Assembly (NCBI RefSeq): GCF_003148885.1
Contig: NZ_QGHD01000001.1
Span: forward strand, 350,176 to 396,091
Reading direction: 5' to 3'
Length of the DNA stretch: 45,916 nt
Origin: Hallerella porci
GTDB lineage: Bacteria > Fibrobacterota > Fibrobacteria > Fibrobacterales > Fibrobacteraceae
Shown here: piece after piece, positions 24,721-33,802 of the stretch
Layout: each line of letters opens with the position of its first letter
Numbering within the stretch: position 1 is the first letter of the stretch
Position numbers and translations under genes: made by a program
Notes under the pieces: model-generated
Seen by the model: the letters and a program-made list of their open reading frames with translations, nothing else
The model's database searches: none
Told to the model about the DNA's origin: nothing

Positions 24721-27310
24721 ACCCGAATAAGTCCGGAGAATTCGGATCTTTTTGATCGTCCGGAAGTTCTCCGCCGTTATCTTCTTCGATTTTGGTAAAT
24801 CGCTTTACTTTTTTCGCAGTGAATTTACTGCCGAGAGCTTTGTAGGTTTTGACATCAGCGAGTTCCGTCAAATCGAGCTCTTCCGTTTCAACTTTATGTC
24901 CGGATTGATAATCCATTTGGACACGAGCCGAATCGGTATCGAAGAATTCCACCATTTTTGTGTCCGGATGATCCGAGAGAATATTAAATTCCGTCGTCGT
25001 CGGACAATTTTCTAAGGTGAAACGTTTGACCATATAGCTGAAGCTTGCGCCTTCGAAGTAAAGCACGGTAAAGACTTGCTTCGGATCGAATCGCCCGACG
25101 TAAAGAACATCGGTTCCGACGAGAATCGGGTCCTTCATCTCGTGCAATTTCGTCATGCCATTGCTGCGTACAGAAATCAGCTTTTCATCGTCTTCAAATT
25201 CGCCGAGAGAATCGCCTTTGCGCTGTGTGCTGACAATGCCCGAAATAGCATCGAAGTAATACACCTTTGCGCCGAGAGTGCTTTCGCCCGCGCTTACTTT
25301 TTTGATTGCGCGGACAGCGTACTTGGTCACTTGATTGCCAAGGGTATTGCGGCCCTTGATTTCGGTATCGGCGAAATTGACTTCGAAATTTAATTTGACG
25401 CGTGGACGCGGCTTTAAAATCACTTTTACCACTTCGGCTTCGCCATTCGGATTCGACGAAATGTAAAGAATTTTTGTGCCCGGTTTTCCCTTACCCATCG
25501 GGTAATCTTTATTGCGGGTGACGCCGCCGACATTAAAGCGTTTAATGAGAGCAGGGCCGTCTTTGCCGTCTTGGTAAATGACATTGTAAATGCGACGTTC
25601 ATCGTCTTTGTTGAATTTTTCGACGAGGAGAATGTCTTTGCCGACAAAATCTTTGTCCGAAACTTTGACGATTTTATAAGTGCCGTCGGCTTTGAAGGCG
25701 ATAATGTCATCGTATTCCGAAACATCAAAAAGATATTCTTCTTTTTTGAGTCCGGTGCCGATAAATCCTTCGCTGCGATTGACGTAGAATTTTTGATTCG
25801 CCATCGCTACGTGAACCGCATCGACTTTGCCGAATTCCGCAAGTTGCGTTTTGCGTTCGCGGCCTGCGCCGTATTTTTTCTGCAAATTTTTGAAATGGGC
25901 AATCGTGTAATCGGTCAAATGTTCCAAATCGCTTTGCACTTTTTCGATGTGTTCATCGAGTTCTTTCAAAAATTCGTCGGCTTTTTTCCGGTCAAAATGC
26001 GACAATTTTCGCATCGGAATTTCGGCGAGTTTTTCCAAGTCTTCGGTCGTGATTTCGCGGCGCAATTTTTTCGTGTAAGGCATTAAACCTTCGCCGATTA
26101 AGCGCAGCATATCTTCGCGGTCTTTAGACTTTTTGATGACTTCGTAAACTTCTTTTTCGATGAAGATTTTTTCAAGACTCGTCGCGTGCCATTTTTCTTG
26201 CGTGTGGCGCAGTTCGTTTTCGAGTTCCCACTTGAGCAAGTGCTTCGTGTGATCGACGCTTAACTTGAGCAGTTCCGTCGTCGTGGTAAAGCACGGCTTT
26301 TTGTTGATGATGACGCAAGTGCACGGCGAAAGCGATTTTTCGCAATCGGTAAATGCGTAGAGCGCTTCGATCATCTTTTGGGGATCGGAACCCGGCAAGA
26401 GGTGAATGACGATTTCGACGTCTTGAGCGGTATCGTCGTCCACGCGCTTGATTTTGATTTTGCCTTTGTCGTTTGCCGCAACGATGGTTTCGATAAGAGA
26501 ACCGGTCGTTGTGCCGTAAGGAATTTCGCGGATGACGAGAGTTTTTGCGTCTTGAACTTCAATTTTCGCGCGGACTTTGATGCGACCGCCGCGGGCGCCG
26601 TCATCGTAATGCGAAACGTCTGCCGTGCCGCCGGTGAAAAAGTCCGGATAGAGAGTAAATTTTTTGCCTTTTAAATACGCAACGCTCGCTTCGCAAAGTT
26701 CATTAAAATTATGCGGCAAAATATAAGTCGAAAGACCGACAGCAATGCCGTCGACTCCTTGCGCTAAAAGGAGCGGGAATTTTGCGGGAAGAGTTACCGG
26801 TTCTTTGCGGGTGCCGTCGTAGTTCGGAATCCATTCCGTCGTTTCGGGATTGAAGAGAACTTCTTGCGCAAATTGCGAAAGGCGACCTTCGATATAACGG
26901 CCTGCAGCAGCGCCGTCGCCGGTTAATGGGTTTCCCCAGTTTCCTTGCGTATCGATGAGCAAATCTTTTTGCCCTAAGCCGACGAGCGCTGTGTAAATGG
27001 ACGAATCGCCATGCGGGTGATATTTCATCGTCGCCCCGACAACATTCGCCACTTTAATCAAGTGCCCGTTATTCATCTCGGAAAGGGTATGCAAAATGCG
27101 GCGCTGCACCGGCTTTAAGCCATCTTCAAAATAGGGGACAGCGCGGTCGAGAATCACATAACTCGCATAATCGAGAAACCAACCGTCGTAAAGTTTTTCC
27201 AAATGATTTGCATTGGAAAGCCCGAGAATTTCGGTTTCACTTTGCACATTGACTTCGGGCGCATTTTCAAATTTGTCTTTTTCTTCGCCCGGATTTTTAA
27301 TGTCGCTCAT
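24719..27310 (-). CDS. parC: DNA topoisomerase IV subunit A
   Basis: 863 residues. The winged-helix/tower core has RPVPYFEDGLKPVQRRIL-like residues near 56-74, the KYHPHGDSSIY segment near 96-106 and the catalytic tyrosine in AAAGRYIEGR (Y139). A beta-pinwheel C-terminal domain follows from about residue 500 and ends in an acidic tail. I see no GyrA box, so topoisomerase IV fits better than gyrase; the Bacteroidetes-type pair has the same form. The enzyme passes one DNA duplex through another and separates daughter chromosomes. Its ATG overlaps the parE stop by one base (TAATG). Confidence 0.88.
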   Translation of the reverse strand: MSDIKNPGEEKDKFENAPEVNVQSETEILGLSNANHLEKLYDGWFLDYASYVILDRAVPYFEDGLKPVQRRILHTLSEMNNGHLIKVANVVGATMKYHPHGDSSIYTALVGLGQKDLLIDTQGNWGNPLTGDGAAAGRYIEGRLSQFAQEVLFNPETTEWIPNYDGTRKEPVTLPAKFPLLLAQGVDGIAVGLSTYILPHNFNELCEASVAYLKGKKFTLYPDFFTGGTADVSHYDDGARGGRIKVRAKIEVQDAKTLVIREIPYGTTTGSLIETIVAANDKGKIKIKRVDDDTAQDVEIVIHLLPGSDPQKMIEALYAFTDCEKSLSPCTCVIINKKPCFTTTTELLKLSVDHTKHLLKWELENELRHTQEKWHATSLEKIFIEKEVYEVIKKSKDREDMLRLIGEGLMPYTKKLRREITTEDLEKLAEIPMRKLSHFDRKKADEFLKELDEHIEKVQSDLEHLTDYTIAHFKNLQKKYGAGRERKTQLAEFGKVDAVHVAMANQKFYVNRSEGFIGTGLKKEEYLFDVSEYDDIIAFKADGTYKIVKVSDKDFVGKDILLVEKFNKDDERRIYNVIYQDGKDGPALIKRFNVGGVTRNKDYPMGKGKPGTKILYISSNPNGEAEVVKVILKPRPRVKLNFEVNFADTEIKGRNTLGNQVTKYAVRAIKKVSAGESTLGAKVYYFDAISGIVSTQRKGDSLGEFEDDEKLISVRSNGMTKLHEMKDPILVGTDVLYVGRFDPKQVFTVLYFEGASFSYMVKRFTLENCPTTTEFNILSDHPDTKMVEFFDTDSARVQMDYQSGHKVETEELDLTELADVKTYKALGSKFTAKKVKRFTKIEEDNGGELPDDQKDPNSPDLFG

Positions 27311-29160
27311 TATAATTCCTCCACCGCGTCAGCGCGCAGATTTTTCACAATGCGTTCTTGGCGTTCAGGTGTGTTTTTGCCCATGTAATAGCCGAGCATT
27401 TTTGTAAGAGATGCATCCGGAGGCGATACAACGCTTTCGAGGCGCATCGTTTCGCCGATAAATTGACGGAATTCTTCGGGGTTGATTTCGCCCAAACCTT
27501 TGAATCGGCTGATTTCCAAATCTTTTCCCGCGAGAACTTTTGCGGCTTCATCGCGTTCTGCTTCATCGTAGCAATAAAGCACTTTATTCTTCTTTGAATT
27601 GCGAACGCGGAATAGCGGCGTTTGCAAAATATACAAGTGGCGTTGTTCCACGAGTTCGGGGAAGAATTGCAAAAAGAAAGTCATGAGCAATAGACGAATA
27701 TGCATGCCATCGACATCGGCATCGGTTGCGATAATCACTTTGTCATAACGCAACGAGTCAAGGCCATTTTCAATATCGAGCGCGTGCTGCAGCAGATTAA
27801 ATTCTTCGTTTTCGTAAACGACTTTTTTCGTGAGCCCAAAACTGTTGAGCGGTTTACCGCGGAGGCTAAAGACCGCTTGGTTTTGCACATTGCGCGCTTT
27901 GGTAAGAGTTCCGGATGCGGAGTCACCTTCGGTCAAGAAAATCATCGTTTCTTTGTGAACGGGATTTTTGACATCGGGCAAGTGCACTTTGCAATCGCGG
28001 AGTTTTTTATTGTTCAAATTCGCTTTGCGGGCGCGTTCGTTCGCAAGTTTCCGAATGCCGGCAATATCTTTGCGTTCGCGTTCGCTTTGTAAAATGCGAT
28101 CTTGTAAAGCTTTTTCGGCTTCGGGATATTTGTGCAGATAATTATCGACTTCGGTCGAAACATAATCGACAATCCACGTGCGGAGAGAAGGACCATCGGG
28201 CGCAGTCGTTGTGCTGCCGAGTTTCGTCTTTGTCTGCGATTCAAAAACCGGTTCTTGAATGCGGACGGAAATCGCTGCGATAATGCAATTTCGAATGTCC
28301 GCGGGATCTAAATCTTTCTTGTAATGGTCGCGGACACCTTTCACAAAGCCTTCGCGGAAAGCTTGCTGATGCGTTCCGCCTTGCGTCGTGTGCTGTCCGT
28401 TTACAAAGCTGAAGTAATGTTCGCCGTATTGACTGCCGTGGGTAAAAGCGATTTCGATATCCTTCGCTTTCATGTGCGCAATCGGATAACGCAGCGTATC
28501 GTCTACGCGTCCGGAAAGCAAATCCAATAGACCGTCTTTGCTCACATATTCTTTGCCGTTCATCACGAGGGTGAGGCCGGTATTGAGATAGGCGTAATTC
28601 CAAATTTTTTCTTCCATATACGCCGGAAGAAAGCGGTAATTTTTATCAAAAATCGTCGGATCGGGCGAAAAGATAATTTCGGTTCCCGTCTTTTCGTCGG
28701 TTTTGCATTCGCCGTATTCTTTTACCAAAACGCCGCGGCTAAATTCGGCTTTCTTGCATTTGCCGTCGCGGAAACTTTGCACGATAAATTTTTCGGAAAG
28801 AGCATTGACCGCTTTCGTACCGACGCCGTTTAAGCCGACCGATTTTTGGAAAGCTTCGGAATCGTATTTGCCGCCGGTGTTCATCTTCGAAACGCAATCG
28901 ATGACTTTGCCGAGAGGAATGCCGCGACCATAATCGCGCACATGCACTTCGCGGTCTTGAATTTCAATTTCGATGCGCTTGCCGGCGCCCATCACAAATT
29001 CATCGATGGAGTTGTCGATGATTTCTTTGGCGAGAACATAAATGCCATCGTCGGGACTTTGTCCGTTGCCTAATTTACCGATGTACATCCCCGGACGCAT
29101 CCGGATGTGTTCGTGCCATTCCAAAGATTTAATGTTGTCTTCTGTATATTTCACTGCCAT
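27310..29160 (-). CDS. parE: DNA topoisomerase IV subunit B
   Basis: 616 residues from the ATG at 29160, chosen because AGGTGA lies 7 bases upstream; a GTG three codons earlier is possible. The GHKL ATPase shows [26 protein letters not shown] and [14 protein letters not shown]. The TOPRIM domain holds LTEGDSASG and [12 protein letters not shown], with the acidic metal ligands intact. It supplies ATP-driven gating and metal for the ParC subunit. It leads a two-gene operon with parC. An inverted repeat lies in its leader (29211-29248). Confidence 0.9.
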   Translation of the reverse strand: MAVKYTEDNIKSLEWHEHIRMRPGMYIGKLGNGQSPDDGIYVLAKEIIDNSIDEFVMGAGKRIEIEIQDREVHVRDYGRGIPLGKVIDCVSKMNTGGKYDSEAFQKSVGLNGVGTKAVNALSEKFIVQSFRDGKCKKAEFSRGVLVKEYGECKTDEKTGTEIIFSPDPTIFDKNYRFLPAYMEEKIWNYAYLNTGLTLVMNGKEYVSKDGLLDLLSGRVDDTLRYPIAHMKAKDIEIAFTHGSQYGEHYFSFVNGQHTTQGGTHQQAFREGFVKGVRDHYKKDLDPADIRNCIIAAISVRIQEPVFESQTKTKLGSTTTAPDGPSLRTWIVDYVSTEVDNYLHKYPEAEKALQDRILQSERERKDIAGIRKLANERARKANLNNKKLRDCKVHLPDVKNPVHKETMIFLTEGDSASGTLTKARNVQNQAVFSLRGKPLNSFGLTKKVVYENEEFNLLQHALDIENGLDSLRYDKVIIATDADVDGMHIRLLLMTFFLQFFPELVEQRHLYILQTPLFRVRNSKKNKVLYCYDEAERDEAAKVLAGKDLEISRFKGLGEINPEEFRQFIGETMRLESVVSPPDASLTKMLGYYMGKNTPERQERIVKNLRADAVEEL

Positions 29161-29210
29161 AACGTTCACCTAAAGCATTCGTTAAAATCGTGCCAAATAT
29201 GATTAAAATT

Positions 29211-29248
29211 TTGAACCGAGTTGGAGCAAACCAGCCGCTGCGGTTCAA
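29211..29248 (-). promoter_or_regulatory. Inverted repeat upstream of parE
   Basis: TTGAACCG (29211-29218) and CGGTTCAA (29241-29248) are perfect 8-bp arms with a 22-base interval that itself contains TGG/CCA pairing. It lies 50-90 bp upstream of the parE start. It could be an operator or a leader hairpin; the two cannot be separated by eye. Confidence 0.4.
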
Positions 29249-29343
29249 TTTTTCTTCAAAAATAGTAAAAACTGCTCAATATGAGTGCAATTTTGTGCAG
29301 TAAAATGAGGATTTTTCTGCATTTTTAAGTAAAAAATTTTCGT

Positions 29344-29835
29344 TTATGGATTGTTTTTGCGTTGCTTGTCGATTTCAATGATGAAAACGCCGAGCCAATC
29401 GTCAAAATCAGGCTGCGAATAATAAGAGTAAGCTGATGGGCGAATGGCGGTAATGCGGAAAGTGCAGGAGAGGAGAGAGTCTTTTTTATCTTTGTTTGTC
29501 ACATAAAAAGTTTTGATTTCTTGCGAGTGCGCTGAGAAGCGGAGAGTTTCAGAACCGTAAGTCGGTATATCAGAATTGCTGCAAGTATAATTGTAATCGA
29601 ACACGAGACTATAGCTAAAATTTCGTTGATTCAGGAAAACGATTTCAAAATCATTATCCCAACGATCGGTAAAAAATTGATCGGAAATGGTAAAATCTTT
29701 CCCCGGTATGATTTCGTCGTTTTCTGCATCGCTGCTGTCAAAAACTCTGCAGGCTGTCAGCGCGAATGCGCAGAAAATGGTAGCAAAATAAGCGATGCGG
29801 CCCAAACTCTTGAATGATTTCAAAAAATCTCGCAT
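29344..29835 (-). CDS. Small lipoprotein of unknown function
   Basis: 163 residues. The signal sequence ends in the lipobox ALTAC (cysteine near residue 29), and an acidic SSDAENDE stretch follows, as in many surface lipoproteins. The mature part has aromatic-rich strands and two cysteines (YTCSN and LSCTF) that could form a disulfide. I recognise no family. AAGGAG precedes the ATG. It stands alone between parE and the tRNA gene. Confidence 0.7.
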   Translation of the reverse strand: MRDFLKSFKSLGRIAYFATIFCAFALTACRVFDSSDAENDEIIPGKDFTISDQFFTDRWDNDFEIVFLNQRNFSYSLVFDYNYTCSNSDIPTYGSETLRFSAHSQEIKTFYVTNKDKKDSLLSCTFRITAIRPSAYSYYSQPDFDDWLGVFIIEIDKQRKNNP

Positions 29836-29912
29836 ACCGAACTCCTTTTTTCAAAAATATAACATTTAAAAACGACAAAAAATGGCGAAATTCCATTTTG
29901 AGAAGAACATAA

Positions 29913-29942
29913 AAAAACACTTCGTTTTGGCGAAGTGTTTTT
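29913..29942 (-). terminator. Terminator of tRNA-Pro
   Basis: A perfect 12-bp stem (29913-29924 with 29931-29942, AAAACACTTCG type) has a six-base loop and lies directly after the tRNA 3' end. Reading on the minus strand it is followed by T residues. Confidence 0.9.
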
Positions 29943-29943
29943 A

Positions 29944-30017
29944 TCGGAATAGCGGGATTCGGACCCACGACCTCTTGCTCCCGAAGCAAGCGCTCTACCA
30001 GACTGAGCTATATTCCG
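29944..30017 (-). tRNA. tRNA-Pro (anticodon CGG)
   Basis: 74 bases without encoded CCA. The acceptor arms CGGAATA and TATTCCG pair fully, and the first pair C-G is typical of bacterial tRNA-Pro. The anticodon stem CTTGC/GCAAG holds the loop TTCGGGA, so the anticodon is CGG, reading CCG codons. D arm and T arm fold normally. The T-loop reads TCCGAAT, with C at position 55 where nearly all tRNAs have the U that becomes pseudouridine. Confidence 0.95.
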
Positions 30018-30028
30018 AGGACGCCCCT

Positions 30029-30057
30029 AATTTAGGAAAAAAGTTTTTCACTGGCAA
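30029..30057 (-). promoter_or_regulatory. Promoter of tRNA-Pro
   Basis: On the minus strand TTGCCA (30057-30052) and TAAATT (30034-30029) are separated by 17 bases. The -10 box ends 11 bases before the tRNA 5' end, and the stretch between is GC-rich (GGGGCG), as in stringently controlled stable-RNA promoters. Confidence 0.6.
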
Positions 30058-30081
30058 GGGGTGTGGGCAGATTTTTTTGCA

Positions 30082-30549
30082 TTATTTTCGTCTTTTATCG
30101 CGAGGGATGACATTAAAACCGTCATTTCTTCCGATTTTTAAAATGCTTGAGCCCGAATTATTCGGTTCGGTTTTGTAAAAGAGAACTTTGTGCTTCCAAA
30201 CCGTTGCAACTTTTTTATCGATAATGTGTTTGACATTTCCGTATTCGGGGTTTCCGCCGCCGTGAATAATCCGGAGAACAGAAAGCCCTGCGCGTTTCAT
30301 GCCTTCCATCAAATTTTCGACGGCGGCAGCGGCTTCTTCGGCGACGTAACCGTGCAAGTCGATTTCTTCTTCGGGTTCTGGGAAATTCCAAGCAGCAGGA
30401 TTTTTCCGCGGCTTAAATTTTTTCACCATTTTTTGTTTTTTGTCTTCTTCGGCTTTGGCGGCTTCGATGACTCCATCTTTGTCGTGCATCGGATGATTAT
30501 CCATCCAAGCGAGTTGCATTTTTTCGATTTCGCTGAGTTCTTCGTTCAT
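30082..30549 (-). CDS. Smr-domain protein
   Basis: 155 residues from the ATG at 30549, which overlaps the upstream stop by four bases (ATGA). A charged N-terminal half precedes a Smr domain (about residues 60-135) with IDLHG (64-67) and RIIHGGGNPEYG (94-104), the DxH and HGxG motifs of small MutS-related endonucleases. Such proteins cut or bind nucleic acid, in several cases collided or stalled mRNAs. Its place at the end of an envelope-precursor operon is probably only co-transcription. Confidence 0.87.
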   Translation of the reverse strand: MNEELSEIEKMQLAWMDNHPMHDKDGVIEAAKAEEDKKQKMVKKFKPRKNPAAWNFPEPEEEIDLHGYVAEEAAAAVENLMEGMKRAGLSVLRIIHGGGNPEYGNVKHIIDKKVATVWKHKVLFYKTEPNNSGSSILKIGRNDGFNVIPRDKRRK

Positions 30550-31376
30550 TTTTCTATTCCTCTTGTAAAATTGCGGTGATAATTCCACGTCCACTGCGAC
30601 GGGTGTTCGCTAATCCAATGCGAAATGTCGTCGGCAATTTGCACGGAAACATTTTCCGAATTGGATTTGGGCGGATAAAATTTTTCGAAGCAGATGATGT
30701 GTTTTCCGTTTTCGTAAAATGTGCGGAAAGTGACAATGCCTGCGCCCATTTCCATCGCCTTGAGCGGAAGTCTTAAAAATAATTCGGCGGGGCGGTGCAA
30801 AATTTCGACGGGAGTTCCGCGGGCTTCTGTCGCTTGATCGATGAGCATCGCTAAGATGCCTTTGTTCTTCAAAAATTCGCGGAGAGTTTTCGCAACGGAT
30901 TCGGTTTCGCGTTCTTCTAAGCCGGGAGTTTTGCGGATTTGATGCAGCAAGCGGGTGAGCGCTTGACTTGGAAAACTGTGCGTAAAAAGATAAACGTGAG
31001 CGGAATAGCGGGTGAGTACGCGGTGCATCATTTCGAATGCGCCTTGATGAATGCCTGTCGCGACGACGGGAATGCCGTTTTCGAGAGGCTCTCGGATAAT
31101 TTCTTCGTTTTCAAATTGCACGCATTGGAGAGCTTTCGGCATGTGGCAAAGGTAACGCAGACTTTGTAAATAATTTTTATAAAGTGCGAAGAAAATTTTT
31201 CGCGGGCTCGTTTGCGTTTCGAGATGCGTCAATTCCAAATGCCTTTGGACGCGGCCCCAAGCGCGATTTCGATGGAGAATTTGATAAATCGGATAAATCA
31301 AAACAAAGAGAAAATTCTCGAGCGGCTTCGGCAAATGAAGCAAAATCTGGAGAATTCCTTTGTATGCAAAATCCAT
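30546..31376 (-). CDS. LpxL/HtrB-like lysophospholipid acyltransferase
   Basis: 276 residues. It has a hydrophobic N-terminal anchor (about residues 20-35) and the HX4E acyltransferase motif in GIHQGAFE (H110, E115). The middle FLKNKGILAMLIDQATEARG and the C-terminal HPSQWTWNYHRNF match the lipid A biosynthesis acyltransferase family. It probably adds a secondary acyl chain to lipid A or a related lipid at the inner membrane. It lies 6 bp after the pyrophosphorylase gene and overlaps smr by four bases. Confidence 0.87.
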   Translation of the reverse strand: MDFAYKGILQILLHLPKPLENFLFVLIYPIYQILHRNRAWGRVQRHLELTHLETQTSPRKIFFALYKNYLQSLRYLCHMPKALQCVQFENEEIIREPLENGIPVVATGIHQGAFEMMHRVLTRYSAHVYLFTHSFPSQALTRLLHQIRKTPGLEERETESVAKTLREFLKNKGILAMLIDQATEARGTPVEILHRPAELFLRLPLKAMEMGAGIVTFRTFYENGKHIICFEKFYPPKSNSENVSVQIADDISHWISEHPSQWTWNYHRNFTRGIEK

Positions 31377-31382
31377 GAGAAA

Positions 31383-32609
31383 TTAAAATTCAAAAATCCC
31401 GCGACCGAGTTCGCGATCAAAAACTTCTTGCGAAAGATTTTCTCCAGCGTAAGTTAACCGCGGCGAAATTTCGTAGAGTTTTCCGGCTTTCAATTTGACT
31501 TTGGCTTGTTCCAACCAATAACGATGTAAATTGCCGAGCATTTTACAAGCGCTTTCGGGCGAGTCATTTCCGGTCGCATTTTTTACGGGCGCAAATTCAT
31601 CTTCGCGTTCTACGCCAAAGAGAAAAATTTTTCCGAGGAAGGGGAATGCGTCGAGAAGAAATTGTTCAAATTTCCAACAGTCGGCGACGCCGCTCACGGT
31701 TTTCCGCGCTGCGTGCCACGGCAATTCTTGCGAAGCGATTTTTCGCAGAGAATCGATGCGGAACACGTACATGCCGGTATTTCCACCGTCAAATTGAAGC
31801 GAACCGTCTGCGTTTGTTTTATTGCGAAGTTCATCCGAAACGTCGGAGTATTCGAGGACGGCAGGCTTTCCATTTTTGCTCGCAAAGATGCCGACTTTTT
31901 CTGCGGCATTTTTTTTGTGCACGACTTTGGCTGCGCAGGGGAGACCGCTTCCGGCGAGCGCTCCGATGAAAGTGGGGTCAGCCATTTTGACGAGAGCGTT
32001 ATCGATGTTACAAAGGAAAACGAAACGCACACCTTTTTCGATAAACCACGCGAGAGTTCCGCTTTTGGCGAGTGCGCGGAAACAGCCGCCGTTTCCATCG
32101 GGCGCTTCGACATAGTCGCCGTTTTCGTCGGTGAGCGGAGTGCCATCGGGGCGTAGAGCGCAAAGCATTCCTTGTTCAAAAAAGCGGATATAATCGCGGT
32201 TGTATCCGAAGTAAGAATGGTCTTCAAAATGCTGAATGGTTTCGCTGTGATTGAGTGGAGATGTCATAATCGCCCACGGAATCGGTTTTCCCGCTTTCGC
32301 GCCGAGATTCATCAGACGGCGAGCTTGTAAACGGAAAAGAGTTGCGTGACTCGGAAGTCCAAAATCGTAAGCGCCTTTCGGACCGTCAAATCCTAAGCGA
32401 GAACCTTGACCGCCTGCGAGAGTAAATGCGGCGACGCTTCCTTGCTTGAAAAGAAGATTGCCCGTTTCGGTCCACATTTCGCGACGCTGATCTTCATCCG
32501 CCATATTGAACGGTAGCGGTTGAATTTTGTCTGCGGCGCTTGTCGTCTCTTTTTTATTCGAAAATTCTGCGTAGAGTTTTTTCAAAAATTCCAAGTCGAT
32601 TTGAGCCAT
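31383..32609 (-). CDS. UDP-N-acetylhexosamine pyrophosphorylase-type uridylyltransferase (UDPGP family)
   Basis: 408 residues. The nucleotide loop LAGGQGSRLG (residues 64-73) followed by GPKGAYDFGLP, then MTSPLNHSET, CNIDNALVKMADP and GNTGMYVF are signatures of the eukaryotic-type UDPGP family (UAP1-like), not of bacterial GlmU. The reaction is sugar-1-phosphate plus UTP to UDP-sugar, most likely UDP-GlcNAc or UDP-GalNAc. It lies 7 bp after mraY, which uses a UDP-GlcNAc-derived precursor, so envelope precursor supply is a sensible role. Confidence 0.85.
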   Translation of the reverse strand: MAQIDLEFLKKLYAEFSNKKETTSAADKIQPLPFNMADEDQRREMWTETGNLLFKQGSVAAFTLAGGQGSRLGFDGPKGAYDFGLPSHATLFRLQARRLMNLGAKAGKPIPWAIMTSPLNHSETIQHFEDHSYFGYNRDYIRFFEQGMLCALRPDGTPLTDENGDYVEAPDGNGGCFRALAKSGTLAWFIEKGVRFVFLCNIDNALVKMADPTFIGALAGSGLPCAAKVVHKKNAAEKVGIFASKNGKPAVLEYSDVSDELRNKTNADGSLQFDGGNTGMYVFRIDSLRKIASQELPWHAARKTVSGVADCWKFEQFLLDAFPFLGKIFLFGVEREDEFAPVKNATGNDSPESACKMLGNLHRYWLEQAKVKLKAGKLYEISPRLTYAGENLSQEVFDRELGRGIFEF

Positions 32610-32616
32610 AAAAACC

Positions 32617-33765
32617 TCAGCGGATTCCGAAGAAAATCACAAAGCTCACGATGAGCGCGAAGATGCTAATCAAATGCATGCGCCAAACGATTTTTGAATT
32701 CATGAGCGGCTTGCTCACAAAATGATCGCCCCATTTTTTCTGATAATGGTGATGTAACGGTGCGCAGAGGAAAAGGCGCTTTCCTTCGCCGGTCATTTTT
32801 TTCGTCGCTTTGAACCAAGAAATTTGGAGCAGAACCGAGCACGCTTCGGCGATAATGATAATGCATACGAGCGGAAGGAAAAGTCCTGCTTGCACCAAGA
32901 TGAACATAATGCCAATCGCTGCGCCAAATCCGACCGAGCCCGCGTCGCCCATATAAATTTCGGCGGGAGGACTGTTGAACCAAAGGTAGGCGAGAAGAGC
33001 GCCCGCAATCGCCATCGCAAGCGGGAAAAGTTCATCGCAGCCCGGAAGGAACGGCATATTCAAATAATTGCTAAAAATGAAATTTCCGCAGACATAAGCG
33101 ACGACGCCGACGAAAATCATGCTCGTTAAAATCGGGACAGAAACGAGACTGTCAAGTCCATCGGTGAAGTTCGTTCCGTTTGCAGTGGCGGCGATGACGA
33201 AGGTCATAAATCCGATGAAAACCCAGTTCGGTAAATGAATTTGGAAAACATCGACAGGGACAAAGGGAACCGTTAAATTGCCGCGTAAATCGGGGATGAA
33301 TTTGTAGCAGAAAATTGCGATAATGAAGCTGAATAAAAAGTAAAGTCCCAAGCGCACAGAACTCGAAATGCCGTCGGCTTTTTCCATGTAAGAAGCCGCT
33401 TTCGCTTTGCCTTGGGCGATGAGACGTTTCGTTTTGACTTTTGCCAAGTCATCGATTGCGCCGACAGAACTGAACGCAGCGAGAACGAGAAGAGTTGAAA
33501 TCGTGTAACCGTTGAGTTTACACGTGAGAAGCGAAACGAGAATGACGACGACGACTAAAAGAACGCCGCCCATAATGGGAGGAGCTTTGACTTTGCTATT
33601 CGCATCAAAATCTGAAGTCGCATCGGACTTTTGCAAAAAGCGAATATACGCAGGCATCGTCGAAAGGACGAGAATAATGGAAAGAAGCGCCGCCATCCCA
33701 GCACGGAAAAGGCGACTATCAAAAAGAGGATTGTTTGTAATGTGGTAAATCCATTCGCAGAGCAT
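32617..33765 (-). CDS. mraY: MraY, phospho-N-acetylmuramoyl-pentapeptide transferase
   Basis: 382 residues with about ten membrane spans. Diagnostic motifs are present: KVKAPPIMGG, SSVGAIDDLAK with the catalytic Asp pair, ATANGTNFTDGLDSL, IYMGDAGS and the C-terminal PLHHHYQKKWG. It joins UDP-MurNAc-pentapeptide to undecaprenyl phosphate to form lipid I. It sits outside a division/cell-wall (dcw) cluster, 37 bp after uppP, whose product supplies its lipid acceptor. No strong ribosome binding site is seen before the ATG. Confidence 0.95.
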   Translation of the reverse strand: MLCEWIYHITNNPLFDSRLFRAGMAALLSIILVLSTMPAYIRFLQKSDATSDFDANSKVKAPPIMGGVLLVVVVILVSLLTCKLNGYTISTLLVLAAFSSVGAIDDLAKVKTKRLIAQGKAKAASYMEKADGISSSVRLGLYFLFSFIIAIFCYKFIPDLRGNLTVPFVPVDVFQIHLPNWVFIGFMTFVIAATANGTNFTDGLDSLVSVPILTSMIFVGVVAYVCGNFIFSNYLNMPFLPGCDELFPLAMAIAGALLAYLWFNSPPAEIYMGDAGSVGFGAAIGIMFILVQAGLFLPLVCIIIIAEACSVLLQISWFKATKKMTGEGKRLFLCAPLHHHYQKKWGDHFVSKPLMNSKIVWRMHLISIFALIVSFVIFFGIR

Positions 33766-33802
33766 AAGCAGAATTTAGAATTTTAGGGTGAAACCTTTTA
33801 GG

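Noticed and set aside
25571-26086. 171-residue frame antisense to parC
   Set aside because: Shadow frame; Phe-rich composition reflects reverse-complemented Lys/Glu codons.
24719-29160. DNA gyrase (gyrA/gyrB)
   Set aside because: No GyrA box is seen in the C-terminal domain and the subunits are adjacent in the ParE-ParC order of Bacteroidetes-type topoisomerase IV, so that name fits better.
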